13,078 bases of DNA from an uncultured Lachnospiraceae bacterium (GCA_910584965.1 CAJUDZ010000054.1:1-13078); one strand, 5' to 3'; counted from the first letter of the stretch, positions 1-6,987 are shown. A program made the numbers and translations. Notes: generated from the sequence alone by a model not told the origin.

Positions 1-53
1 TCCCGTCCTGCCTTTTCCAGCTGTTCTTCAAGCGGTATCTTTTTGTATGCCAT
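1..53 (-). CDS. 5' end of an unidentified gene, cut by the left edge
   Basis: Only the first 17 codons are in the window; the reading starts MAYKKIPLEEQLEKAG and runs off the left edge. The start is supported by an AGGAG motif about nine bases upstream of the ATG. It reads in the same direction as the three genes to its right and lies just downstream of the terminator at 99-130, so it needs its own promoter or readthrough. Too little is visible to assign a family. Confidence 0.6.
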   Translation of the reverse strand, partial: MAYKKIPLEEQLEKAGR

Positions 54-98
54 AGGTTCCTTCTCCTTCCGTCCGGCTTCTGTCTGCCAGACCTTTAC

Positions 99-130
99 AA
101 AAAAATAGCCGGGCAGCGGGAGCTGCCCAG
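99..130 (-). terminator. Intrinsic terminator after the 310-aa gene
   Basis: GGGCAGC and GCTGCCC (111-117 and 122-128) form a perfect 7-bp stem around a 4-base loop, extendable by a wobble and one more pair. Read on the minus strand, the stem is followed five bases later by seven T (99-105). It lies about 135 bases past the stop of the minus-strand gene ending at 265; nothing else is seen in 131-264. Confidence 0.75.
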
Positions 131-264
131 TATGTCAGTAAGAGGCATTGCTTCGGTAAAGCGCCCAATGAAAACAGAAAACCACACAGGACTGCCGTGC
201 CGGTCGGACGTATGGCCTGTCCTGCGGCTTTATGCCCCGGCAGGAATCAGCCGTTTAAGGATTT

Positions 265-1197
265 TCACTGTAATCCGGCTGGTCTTTCCCCTGTGTGGGG
301 CTGGATGCAGGCAATGCGGTCTGCCGCATGGAAAGCGTTTGCGGTGAGCTGTCTCTGCCATGCGCCCGCTTTGGGGGACCATTTGAAACCATTGCTTTTC
401 AGTTCCAAGCGCACTGCTTCGTCAGGTTTTTCATCAAAATATATCCTGAGCCGGTTATCCTCTTTGCAAGGCTCTGCATATCCGCCGTCGAACTCCCAGC
501 CGGCATAAACGGTCTCTGCTTTCCGTTCCAGTTCCTCAATCCGCTGTTTTACTCTGCGGATTTCAGCGCCGTTGTTGGAGAGCTGCCAGGGCAGGTAAGG
601 CGATTTGCCGTAATGCCATCTGGATTCCATGTCAGATTTTAATCTCTGAACCTGTTCCGTTGTCAGGAACGGGCAGCCGTCCAGCGTGCCTTTCTCCCGG
701 AAATAGCTGTTGACGAGCTTCATCGCCTCCTGTGATTCTTCCAGACTTTCAAGCTTCTCCTTTAATTTCCCCACTGCGTCCGGGTCATCGGCGCTGATTC
801 CGCCTGTGCCAGTGCTCTTAATCCTGTCAAGGAGCCCCTGTATCTTTTTCCATTCCTCCATGTTCCTGTCACGGGCGGCGTTCTGCTTTTCCTTTTTCCG
901 TGTGGGGAAGTTCGCCGGGCCTGCGATGAGGACAGAGGGCACACGGGCGTCAATCACGAATCCGTTATTCATGTTCTCCGCAAGTTTGCGCGCATAGGAA
1001 TCAAGCAGCCGGTCTATCTTTTCATGGTACATGGGGTCAACCCGCCTTTTCTGCGCTGCGGCAATCCCTGCCGCCTTATCCACCATCTGTCTGTATCCCG
1101 CAGTGGCGCTCCCTGCCTTATAATCCGAAAAGCTGTTCATCTCCTTTGCGCGGCGTGCCGCATCCTCATTGATTTTGTAATAATTCACGTCACTCAT
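265..1197 (-). CDS. Conserved coiled-coil protein of conjugative/mobile elements (310 aa)
   Basis: The protein is hydrophilic, without signal peptide or membrane segment, so it is expected to be cytoplasmic. Residues about 60-100 hold a block around VIDARVPSVLIAGPANFPTR, followed by a charged helical, probably coiled-coil stretch (105-165). A further block around REKGTLDGCPFLTTEQVQRL leads to a C-terminal module containing LKSNGFKWSPKAGAWQRQLT. I recognise this combination as one recurring in integrative/conjugative element and plasmid cargo of Clostridia, where its biochemical role is not established; that recognition is from memory. The start is ATG 1197, with AAAGGAGA about 12 bases upstream just after the terminator of the preceding gene. 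A role in DNA processing or in countering host restriction is conceivable from the usual context, but nothing in the sequence proves it. Confidence 0.8.
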   Translation of the reverse strand: MSDVNYYKINEDAARRAKEMNSFSDYKAGSATAGYRQMVDKAAGIAAAQKRRVDPMYHEKIDRLLDSYARKLAENMNNGFVIDARVPSVLIAGPANFPTRKKEKQNAARDRNMEEWKKIQGLLDRIKSTGTGGISADDPDAVGKLKEKLESLEESQEAMKLVNSYFREKGTLDGCPFLTTEQVQRLKSDMESRWHYGKSPYLPWQLSNNGAEIRRVKQRIEELERKAETVYAGWEFDGGYAEPCKEDNRLRIYFDEKPDEAVRLELKSNGFKWSPKAGAWQRQLTANAFHAADRIACIQPHTGERPAGLQ

Positions 1198-1225
1198 ATG
1201 TTCTGGTATCTCCTTTCTCTGGTAT

Positions 1226-1273
1226 AAAAAGGCGGCATCCTGTTCAGTCGTCTGAATGGATACCGTCCTTTTT
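1226..1273 (-). terminator. Long intrinsic terminator between two minus-strand genes
   Basis: Two 22-base arms (1226-1247 and 1252-1273) around the loop TCGT form a long, slightly imperfect hairpin. The outer parts are AAAAAGG on one side and CCTTTTT on the other, and the inner part pairs TTCAG with CTGAA. A U-tract is produced in both directions, so it can terminate transcription both ways. It begins seven bases past the stop of the 157-aa gene and ends about ten bases before the ribosome binding site of the 310-aa gene. Confidence 0.75.
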
Positions 1274-1279
1274 GTTCTT

Positions 1280-1753
1280 TTACGGGTCAGGGGCAGGTTT
1301 CAGCTCATAATCCTCCATCTGCTCCTTTGTCAGCGGATGGGGATAGAGTATCTCGCCCCATGCGTATAACCGGCCGCCGGCAACCGGGCGCCTCCTGTCT
1401 TCGTTGTAGTTGACAATCATAACGGGGCTGTTCCCCTCCGGCTGCGGGTAGGTTGCGATGTCCACCGGGCGCTGGGTGGAATAATAGCGGTAGAATACAG
1501 CTGCGCTGTGTCCCGTCTTTTCCCGCCTCCCGTAAAGCATACGGTAATCCCTCTCCCTCCGCCGGAAATCCTCCTGCGCACCGTCCCTGCTGGCATGGCA
1601 GCTTTTATGGTAGTAATCACGCCCGCAGGCAGTCTGTGTGAAATTCCAGACCGCAGACTTCTCCGGCATCCCCGGCACACAGCCCAAAGCGAAGCCGTAC
1701 CCTGTTTCAAACAGGATTGTCTTTTGAATCTCATAACCGTCGATTTTGTCCAT
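1280..1753 (-). CDS. Small mobile-element protein of unknown function (157 aa)
   Basis: An open frame extends further upstream, but the ATG at 1753 is chosen because AAAGGAGG lies nine bases before it and because the upstream extension would run through the hairpin at 1785-1799. The protein begins MDKIDGYEIQKTILFE, is rich in Arg, Tyr and His, and ends with the block RLYAWGEILYPHPLTKEQ followed by an ELKPAPDP tail. A C-terminal 'AWGE..Y..PLTKEQMEDYEL' pattern is familiar from short proteins in Lachnospiraceae conjugative elements, though I cannot name the family with confidence. It has no signal peptide or membrane segment. Terminators flank it on both sides (1226-1273 and 1831-1855), so it appears to be a monocistronic unit. 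Confidence 0.75.
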   Translation of the reverse strand: MDKIDGYEIQKTILFETGYGFALGCVPGMPEKSAVWNFTQTACGRDYYHKSCHASRDGAQEDFRRRERDYRMLYGRREKTGHSAAVFYRYYSTQRPVDIATYPQPEGNSPVMIVNYNEDRRRPVAGGRLYAWGEILYPHPLTKEQMEDYELKPAPDP

Positions 1754-1782
1754 TGGGCCAATCCTCCTTTCGGGAGAGCGGC

Positions 1783-1856
1783 CGGCACAGGAACTGTGCA
1801 GAAAGGTGTGCATTGAAAATGGGAATGCAGAAAAAAGCCCGGCATTTCTGCCGGGG
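1783..1856 (-). repeat. Intergenic hairpin + terminator module, copy A
   Basis: This is copy A of a module that recurs at 2131-2203. It consists of CCGGCACAGG with a GCACAG/CTGTGC hairpin (1785-1799), then an AAATGGG segment, an A-tract, and the hairpin CCCGGCATTTCTGCCGGG. The 24 bases 1833-1856 are identical to 2180-2203. Read on the minus strand, the order is terminator, spacer, small hairpin, then the ribosome binding site of the 157-aa gene. Confidence 0.75.
1831..1855 (-). terminator. Intrinsic terminator after the 64-aa gene
   Basis: CCCGGCA (1838-1844) and TGCCGGG (1849-1855) form a perfect 7-bp GC-rich stem. On the minus strand the loop is GAAA, a stable tetraloop, and the stem is followed by C and then six T. 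It lies 39 bases past the stop of the gene at 1894-2088. Confidence 0.85.
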
Positions 1857-1893
1857 AGAGTGTATGGCCAGCATTGTTTTCTGCCTGAACCAG

Positions 1894-2088
1894 TCACTCT
1901 ACATATTCAAACATCGTCCAGATTTTTTCTGGCGCCGTGCCAAGAAGCAGGCATACAAAGGATAATGCACCGGCATAGTTATCTGTGCCCTCAAAATCTT
2001 TGAGCAGTTCAAGAATCTCGTCAGTGTTGTAACTGTTATTATGGATATCCTTTAGCCTCAGTTTCCTTGTTGCAGTACAGTTCATCAT
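1894..2088 (-). CDS. Small hypothetical protein (64 aa)
   Basis: The frame starts with tandem ATG codons at 2088 and 2085. GGAGG lies five bases before the first and eight before the second, so the second start (63 aa) is equally plausible. The product is a small, mildly acidic helical protein beginning MMNCTATRKLRLKDIHNNSY, with a hydrophobic central patch (ALSFVCLLLG) that is too short for a confident membrane segment. No family was recognised. It sits between the two copies of the hairpin-terminator module, and its leader contains the 8-bp palindrome at 2104-2121. Consistent orientation, a good ribosome binding site and a dedicated terminator argue that it is real. Confidence 0.65.
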   Translation of the reverse strand: MMNCTATRKLRLKDIHNNSYNTDEILELLKDFEGTDNYAGALSFVCLLLGTAPEKIWTMFEYVE

Positions 2089-2103
2089 TCATGCCTCCAT
2101 TTC

Positions 2104-2121
2104 CTAAAAGGGTCCTTTTAG
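2104..2121. promoter_or_regulatory. Perfect 8-bp palindrome in the leader of the 64-aa gene
   Basis: CTAAAAGG and CCTTTTAG are perfect inverted repeats separated by GT. The palindrome lies about five bases upstream of the GGAGG ribosome binding site of the minus-strand gene starting at 2088, and next to the hairpin at 2133-2149. It could be an operator or an RNA hairpin next to the ribosome binding site; the sequence alone does not decide. Confidence 0.5.
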
Positions 2122-2130
2122 TTCAGTGAC

Positions 2131-2203
2131 CGGCACAGGTTTCCTGTGCGTATGACTGTAAATGGGGATAATAAAAAAGAAAAGCCCGGCATTTCTGCCG
2201 GGG
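2131..2203 (-). repeat. Intergenic hairpin + terminator module, copy B
   Basis: This is copy B of the module at 1783-1856. It has CCGGCACAGG with the perfect GCACAGG/CCTGTGC hairpin (2133-2149), an AAATGGG segment, an A-tract and the same CCCGGCATTTCTGCCGGG hairpin. It overlaps the first 20 codons of the tape measure open frame, which reads in the opposite direction. Confidence 0.75.
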
Positions 2204-5200
2204 GATTACGGATAGTGTTAAATTATTTTTCTACTTTATGGAAAATTCCCATACGGCAAATGTATGAAACAGAAGCCGCGTTCACCGGCATGAACGAACA
2301 GATTGACAGCTTACAGTCGTCATATCAGACGCTGACAGGTATCATAGAATCTTATAATGAAACAGGCTATATCAGTTTTGACAATCTTCAGTCGATACTG
2401 ACAGCGGACGAAAACCTGATTGCCATGTTAGAAGTGGAAAATGGGCAGTTAGCCATTAACCAGACCGCTTATGAAAATCTGGCGGCGGCCCAGTTATTAG
2501 AATTTAAATGCAAACTGAATGCTGCCGCTGCTGCCGAAATTGAAGCGCTTGCTAAGGCCAGATCGTTAGAAGCGACAAACAATAATGCCGCTGCTTCTAA
2601 CGATGCCATATCAAAACTTGATACGGAAACCAATGCAATTAACCGTAATACAATCGCTGCTGCATCCAACGCATTGGCCAAAGCAAAGGAAGCAGGCGTC
2701 TCAGACGAAGAAATACAAAGTATATTGGATAAATACAACGAAATATGGAATGCCGCAGTCAATAATTTCAAGGGTGATTTTTCCGGTTTTATGGGCGGTG
2801 GTATATCGGCCGCGGGTAAAGCCGGCGGTCAGGCTGCAGACGCCTATCTTGAAGCATTCCAAAAAGAGTATGACCATTTAAAGGATTTGTCAGACCGCGG
2901 GGAAATATCCGAATCACAACACCTTACTGCCCTGCGCGCTCTCTACACAAGATATTTTAAAGACCGGAAAGAATATCTGGACGAATACAAAAAATATGAA
3001 TCTGAATATCTTTCAGGCATGTTTGACCTTCATAATAAGGCCCTAAGCGGCATCAGCACCCTTCTCAATCAGAAAATAAACGCGGCAAATGATGCAAAAG
3101 ATTCCGCCATATCAGCGCTTGAGGAAGAAAAAGAAGCTGCCGCAGAGGCATACCAGACACAAATCGATGCACTCGAGGAAGAAAAAAATGCGATCGATGA
3201 CCTGATCAAAGAAAAAGAAAAGAAAATCGACGCCCTGAATGAAGAAGCCGATGCGATTCAGAAAGCCGCTGACACCAGAAAGAAAAATATCGATCTCCAG
3301 AAAGCGGAATATCAGCTGGAACGGATGCTCAACCAGAGAACAACAGCCGTATACAGAGAAAATGAAGGTTTCGTTTTTGAAGCCGATACATCCGGAATCC
3401 GGGATGCGCGCGAAGATGTCAGGAACGCAGAAGAAGGACTGGAAATCAACCGTCTGCAAAATAAGGCAGATCTCATCCGGAAAGAAATCAATTTACTGGA
3501 AGAAAAGAAAGATGCACTGACAGAGGAACAGGAAGCCATTCAAAAGATGCTTGATGAATCTAACAAGTATTATGACAACATGATCAAACAACAGGAAAAA
3601 ATGTGGGATTCCATGATCCGGAACATGGAACAGCAGAAATCCAGATGGGAAGAACTGGCTGATATCGAACAGATCGCAGATGCTTACAGCAAAGTCCAAC
3701 AGGTATTTGGCGAAATGGGCTATACCGTTGAAGAGGTGCTGAATGGAAACGGACAGGCCTTTGAAGATTTCAAGTCCAGATATATCAGCATCCTGTCAGA
3801 CATCAATCAGAATGCACCGTTCCTGGATGGGTTAGCGTACGCTTCAGGCGTTGCAAGGGAACAATTCGGAAGCATTGTATCAGATGCACAAAATACCGTA
3901 CAACAGTTATCACAGACCTTCAGCGACGGAACATTCTCAGACGCGATTTCCAAAGGCGTTTCGGATGGCATTGTTTCGGCACAGCAGGAACTCAATAACA
4001 TGAACCAGCTCGGAAACGATGCCGGCGAAGGATTCATTGAAGGCTGGAAAGAAAAATCGACAGAAATCTCGGATGTCACAAAACAGACCGCGGCGGAAGC
4101 TGTGGAGGCCTTTGCGGAAGGCCAGGATTCGAACTCCCCTTCCGAAAAATATAAAGTACTTGCCGGTGATGCGATAGACGGTCTCCTGCTTGGTATGGAA
4201 GAAAAGAAACAGCTTTTTATAGATTCCATACGATCTATGTCAGAAGAAGGCGTGCTTGCTTTTGAAAACGGATTCGCGTTTGATGATAGTACGATAAAGA
4301 CCTCTTTCGATTCTCTGATATTACTGATTCAATCCGTATCCGAAGCACTGGGGTTCGGCACCGAAGATTCTGTTGGCGGCCTTCTGGGTGCCTTAAACCA
4401 GTTAAGCGCTTTTTCATTTGAAGAAAACGCCGAAGGCGTTATTGCCCAATTTGAAGGACTGAGAGCCGCCATCGACGGCGTTGTCTCCGCTATAAGCGGC
4501 GGAGGCGGTGAATCCGCGGAAGGAAAAAGCCTGTATGGAAAATCCGTATCAATTTCCAAGCGCAAACAAACAGGCGGAAACGGCTCTGAAGGCGGCGGCA
4601 ATTCGATTACAGGAGCATTCACGGCAATGGGTGAAACTGCCAGAGAAGTCATTGGTGAACCGAATGCCGAAGGTGACGGAACCGTAATCGGTGAGTTTGG
4701 GGCTTTGGAAACCGCGGTAACCGATGTGGCGGACGCGATCGGCCGCGATCAGGAAAGCGATCCGAAACTGTCAAAAAGTAACGAAGATTCCGTCAGCCTG
4801 ACTGATTCCATCATAAGTCTCGGTGAAACGACTGAAGAAACGCTTGGTAAATCCGGCGGAGACGGCGTAATTGGCAGATTCGAAAAGTTTAAAAACGTAA
4901 TCGGCGAAGCGAACGAGCATGTAACGGGAATTTATACAGGACTCAAAGACATTGACGGCCAGACGGCTGAATGTACAATTAAAGTTACCATTGAAACGAC
5001 CGGCGACGGACTGTGGAACGCTGCCGGAGCTTCAATGAACCTGGGAAGTGCACAGTATAATGCACAGTATCTTGGAACTGCATGTGTAGAAGGAACAGCA
5101 TTAGCCTCCGGTAATTGGGCCGTACAGTCCGACGAAAAACGAGCGCTTCTGGGTGAATTGGGTTACGAAATCATCGTAAGGAACGGCAGATTCTTTACGG

Positions 5201-5682
5201 TTGGCAATAGCGGACCCGAAATGTTCCATATTAAGCGCGGAGATATCGTCTTTAATCACAAACAGTCCGTCGAACTGTTAAAAAACGGACATACTTCCGG
5301 ACGAGGCAAAGCATATGCTGACGGCACTGTCGGCGGGGGAAAGATACTGACAAAAGAAGGACACATATTATCCCCTGTTCCGGACGATCATCCCATGATG
5401 CAGATGCGGAAGAAATTTGATGCTTACCTGCAGAAAATGGGCGGTATGGAAGTCCTTTCTGTCAATGCAATGGCTGAACATAACAGAAAGATGGGGGAAA
5501 TTATGAAGCAGATAAACATCAGTAATATTGTGAATCATAACAGAAATATACATCCTGTTATACATCAGAATATCACATTGAACTGCCCCAATGTAACCAA
5601 CGATTCCGGCGTGGAATATATCCAAAGGCAGTTAGCCCATTTAAGTCAGAGGGCTTATCAGGAACCGCTAATGAATTATTGA
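2146..5682 (+). CDS. Phage tail tape measure protein, N-terminally truncated and fused to flanking DNA
   Basis: Tape measure proteins form the scaffold inside a phage tail and set its length. Evidence here: a long helical Ala-rich protein (1178 aa in the open frame), two strong coiled-coil stretches (about 317-395 and 415-500) dominated by Glu/Lys/Gln, a Gly/Ser-rich linker (about 785-820), and a C-terminal block LLGELGYEIIVRNGRFFTVG leading into GDIVFNHKQ, which is typical of tape measure proteins in Clostridia phages. The usual N-terminal region with its hydrophobic segments is missing. The first 20 or so codons (GTG at 2146, or ATG at 2152) are a read-through of an intergenic terminator module, and codons to about 45 look non-phage. 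No convincing ribosome binding site precedes 2146. Phage-like sequence starts near 2265 (ETEAAFTGMNEQIDSLQSSY). It is therefore probably a gene remnant even though the frame stays open for 3.5 kb. Confidence 0.85.
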   Translation: MRMTVNGDNKKEKPGISAGGLRIVLNYFSTLWKIPIRQMYETEAAFTGMNEQIDSLQSSYQTLTGIIESYNETGYISFDNLQSILTADENLIAMLEVENGQLAINQTAYENLAAAQLLEFKCKLNAAAAAEIEALAKARSLEATNNNAAASNDAISKLDTETNAINRNTIAAASNALAKAKEAGVSDEEIQSILDKYNEIWNAAVNNFKGDFSGFMGGGISAAGKAGGQAADAYLEAFQKEYDHLKDLSDRGEISESQHLTALRALYTRYFKDRKEYLDEYKKYESEYLSGMFDLHNKALSGISTLLNQKINAANDAKDSAISALEEEKEAAAEAYQTQIDALEEEKNAIDDLIKEKEKKIDALNEEADAIQKAADTRKKNIDLQKAEYQLERMLNQRTTAVYRENEGFVFEADTSGIRDAREDVRNAEEGLEINRLQNKADLIRKEINLLEEKKDALTEEQEAIQKMLDESNKYYDNMIKQQEKMWDSMIRNMEQQKSRWEELADIEQIADAYSKVQQVFGEMGYTVEEVLNGNGQAFEDFKSRYISILSDINQNAPFLDGLAYASGVAREQFGSIVSDAQNTVQQLSQTFSDGTFSDAISKGVSDGIVSAQQELNNMNQLGNDAGEGFIEGWKEKSTEISDVTKQTAAEAVEAFAEGQDSNSPSEKYKVLAGDAIDGLLLGMEEKKQLFIDSIRSMSEEGVLAFENGFAFDDSTIKTSFDSLILLIQSVSEALGFGTEDSVGGLLGALNQLSAFSFEENAEGVIAQFEGLRAAIDGVVSAISGGGGESAEGKSLYGKSVSISKRKQTGGNGSEGGGNSITGAFTAMGETAREVIGEPNAEGDGTVIGEFGALETAVTDVADAIGRDQESDPKLSKSNEDSVSLTDSIISLGETTEETLGKSGGDGVIGRFEKFKNVIGEANEHVTGIYTGLKDIDGQTAECTIKVTIETTGDGLWNAAGASMNLGSAQYNAQYLGTACVEGTALASGNWAVQSDEKRALLGELGYEIIVRNGRFFTVGNSGPEMFHIKRGDIVFNHKQSVELLKNGHTSGRGKAYADGTVGGGKILTKEGHILSPVPDDHPMMQMRKKFDAYLQKMGGMEVLSVNAMAEHNRKMGEIMKQINISNIVNHNRNIHPVIHQNITLNCPNVTNDSGVEYIQRQLAHLSQRAYQEPLMNY
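2173..2202 (-). terminator. Orphan minus-strand intrinsic terminator at the block boundary
   Basis: It is the same hairpin as at 1838-1855 (stem 2185-2191 and 2196-2202, GAAA loop on the minus strand), followed on that strand by a T-rich tract (2173-2183). No minus-strand gene lies to its right; instead it overlaps the start of a plus-strand phage frame. The gene it once terminated appears to have been lost. Confidence 0.75.
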
Positions 5683-5697
5683 TTGAAAAACAAATTT

Positions 5698-5724
5698 CCG
5701 CACCCTGCAATAAGGGTGCGGTTT
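5698..5724 (+). terminator. Terminator-like hairpin after the tape measure gene
   Basis: CCGCACCCT (5698-5706) and AGGGTGCGG (5713-5721) form a perfect 9-bp stem around a 6-base loop, starting 16 bases after the tape measure stop. Only TTT follows before the sequence becomes mixed, so it is a weak or partial terminator, or a stability/processing hairpin between cistrons. The next ribosome binding site begins nine bases after the stem. Confidence 0.55.
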
Positions 5725-5742
5725 ATGTATGGAGGAATGATT

Positions 5743-6030
5743 ATGGATTTAGGAAAAGAATTGCTTAAAACAATGCAGATTATGATCGACAGAAAGTTCC
5801 GGAACTACAAATCGGACCGTACTTACAAGAGTGTCGTTAAACGGCTCGATAAAAGGGGCTATGTCATCCTTGACGAAACCGGCAGCGAAAGAATTGTACA
5901 ATGCTGTATACCCGGCGTTCATTTGCAGGCAGGACAACTGGTTTACATAAAGGAACCTTTGGGCCGCTTAAACGATATCCATATCTGCGGTATCATAGAA
6001 AATAAAGGGAATCCAGGCCGAAAAAGATAA
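5743..6030 (+). CDS. Small phage tail-associated protein (95 aa)
   Basis: The start is ATG 5743, with GGAGGA six bases upstream; the ATG at 5737 lies directly against that motif, and longer upstream extensions would run through the hairpin at 5698-5721. The N-terminal 30 residues are helical and basic (MDLGKELLKTMQIMIDRKFR). The rest looks like a small beta-barrel: two short strand segments, then the pattern CCIPGVHLQAGQLVYIKEPL followed by GRLNDIHICGII. Small proteins with a 'G..L..GD.V.I..P.G..ND.YI.G' signature are common among Clostridia phage tail/baseplate genes near the tape measure gene; that comparison is from memory. It lies 60 bases after the tape measure gene on the same strand. 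It is probably a tail or baseplate accessory protein, but its function is not shown. Confidence 0.65.
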   Translation: MDLGKELLKTMQIMIDRKFRNYKSDRTYKSVVKRLDKRGYVILDETGSERIVQCCIPGVHLQAGQLVYIKEPLGRLNDIHICGIIENKGNPGRKR

Positions 6031-6034
6031 CGGA

Positions 6035-6056
6035 CATTATCAACGTATTGATGATG
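6035..6056. promoter_or_regulatory. Operator-like inverted repeat upstream of a promoter
   Basis: CATTATCAA and TTGATGATG are inverted repeats (8 of 9 positions) around CGTA, immediately after the stop of the 95-aa gene and 20 bases upstream of the predicted -35 box at 6077. The symmetry and position are those of a dimeric repressor or activator site. No bound protein can be named. Confidence 0.4.
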
Positions 6057-6076
6057 AATAAATTATGGTAAAAAGA

Positions 6077-6105
6077 TTGTCGAATATGCCAATATATGAT
6101 AAGAT
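6077..6105 (+). promoter_or_regulatory. Predicted sigma-A promoter, extended -10 type
   Basis: TTGTCG (6077-6082) is followed by a 17-bp spacer and TAAGAT (6100-6105), with TG one base upstream of the -10 box (extended -10). The hexamers match consensus at four of six positions each. It would give a leader of about 55 bases before the gene at 6166, fitting independent expression of that gene. Confidence 0.5.
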
Positions 6106-6165
6106 CAGGATATGGGAACAGGACCGGCCGGTCAGAATTTTTACAGGTATTTACGGGGGATTATC

Positions 6166-6987
6166 ATGAAACACTTAGACAAAATAAAGCGGATACTGCG
6201 CAAAATGACAGAACACATGCCTTCTATTGTATCGGCGGCTTCGATTATAATATCGATTTTGACGCTGCATGAAATGCAGGTGGAAAGAAACCACGCCTAT
6301 CTTCCGCGTGTGGTGATCGAAGATTCGGCATGCAAATGCGCCTCTGATATTACGCTTTTACAAAAACCCTATAACTTAATTGTATACATAGACGAACTAC
6401 CGCTATTCATTCCCGATATGGACGGTTTAACGCTTGGCACCGGTAATGAACCAATTCATGAAGATGTTTATATAACGGTATCCAATATTGGGAATGGAAT
6501 TGCGGAAGATATCACTTTCCTATTCGATGAAGATAATCAATGGGTTAAAAGGGTTATTGAAATAATAAATGAAATGAATCCTGATAGTCCTTATTCATGG
6601 ACAGAAGATCAAAAAACAGGAATACTTCAGATACAGAAAAATGGATTTGTTTTTGGCACTTTTGAAGATTCCTGCAAACTATCATATTTATTAGCCAATG
6701 GGGAAAAAACCAGTACCGTATATCTTCCGGCAAAATGCAGCAACTTCCTTGAAATTTACATAAACTATATTTATTATTCCACCAGTGATTTTTTGTGGAA
6801 TCTGAATCGTATACCGGACCTTCCTGTAAAAATATTATATCACGATATACAGGGAAATAAATATGAAAGAGAACTTATGATTAAAATTGAAGGAGAATAT
6901 GTATTTATAGACCTGGAAGAAGGTACCTATTATATTAACGTTAAATTTTCAAGCGACAATACCGCTGTTGGTGACACTACTAAATAA
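6166..6987 (+). CDS. Membrane-anchored protein with likely beta-sandwich domain (273 aa)
   Basis: The start is ATG 6166, seven bases after GGGGGA; the frame is open from 6112, but no good ribosome binding site supports an earlier start. The N terminus is strongly basic (MKHLDKIKRILRKMTEH) and is followed by a single hydrophobic segment at about residues 18-35 (MPSIVSAASIIISILTLH). By the positive-inside rule the large acidic C-terminal part lies outside the membrane. Residues 98-125 contain EDVYITVSNIGNGIAEDITF, a pattern typical of Ig-like beta-sandwich domains ('V.V.N.G.G.A.D'). No enzymatic motif is visible and no family was recognised. It is AT-rich relative to the phage genes before it and has its own predicted promoter. 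Its place between a tail remnant and other cargo suggests accessory (moron-like) phage cargo; that is inference. Confidence 0.7.
   Translation: MKHLDKIKRILRKMTEHMPSIVSAASIIISILTLHEMQVERNHAYLPRVVIEDSACKCASDITLLQKPYNLIVYIDELPLFIPDMDGLTLGTGNEPIHEDVYITVSNIGNGIAEDITFLFDEDNQWVKRVIEIINEMNPDSPYSWTEDQKTGILQIQKNGFVFGTFEDSCKLSYLLANGEKTSTVYLPAKCSNFLEIYINYIYYSTSDFLWNLNRIPDLPVKILYHDIQGNKYERELMIKIEGEYVFIDLEEGTYYINVKFSSDNTAVGDTTK

Noticed and set aside
132..997. Several plus-strand frames of 71-115 codons opposite the 310-aa gene
   Set aside because: They overlap a convincing minus-strand gene, lack good ribosome binding sites, and their composition reflects antisense of that gene.
1754..1897. N-terminal extension of the 157-aa protein up to 1897
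   Set aside because: It would translate the hairpin and terminator module and overlaps the end of the 64-aa gene. The ATG at 1753 has a near-consensus ribosome binding site at ideal spacing.
3112..3699. Minus-strand frames opposite the tape measure coiled coils, rich in Phe/Leu/Ser
   Set aside because: They are antisense shadows of Glu/Lys codons; no ribosome binding sites and no membrane protein logic beyond that bias.
5698..5742. Riboswitch or structured leader before the 95-aa gene
   Set aside because: Only a single simple hairpin is present, with no larger fold or conserved aptamer elements.
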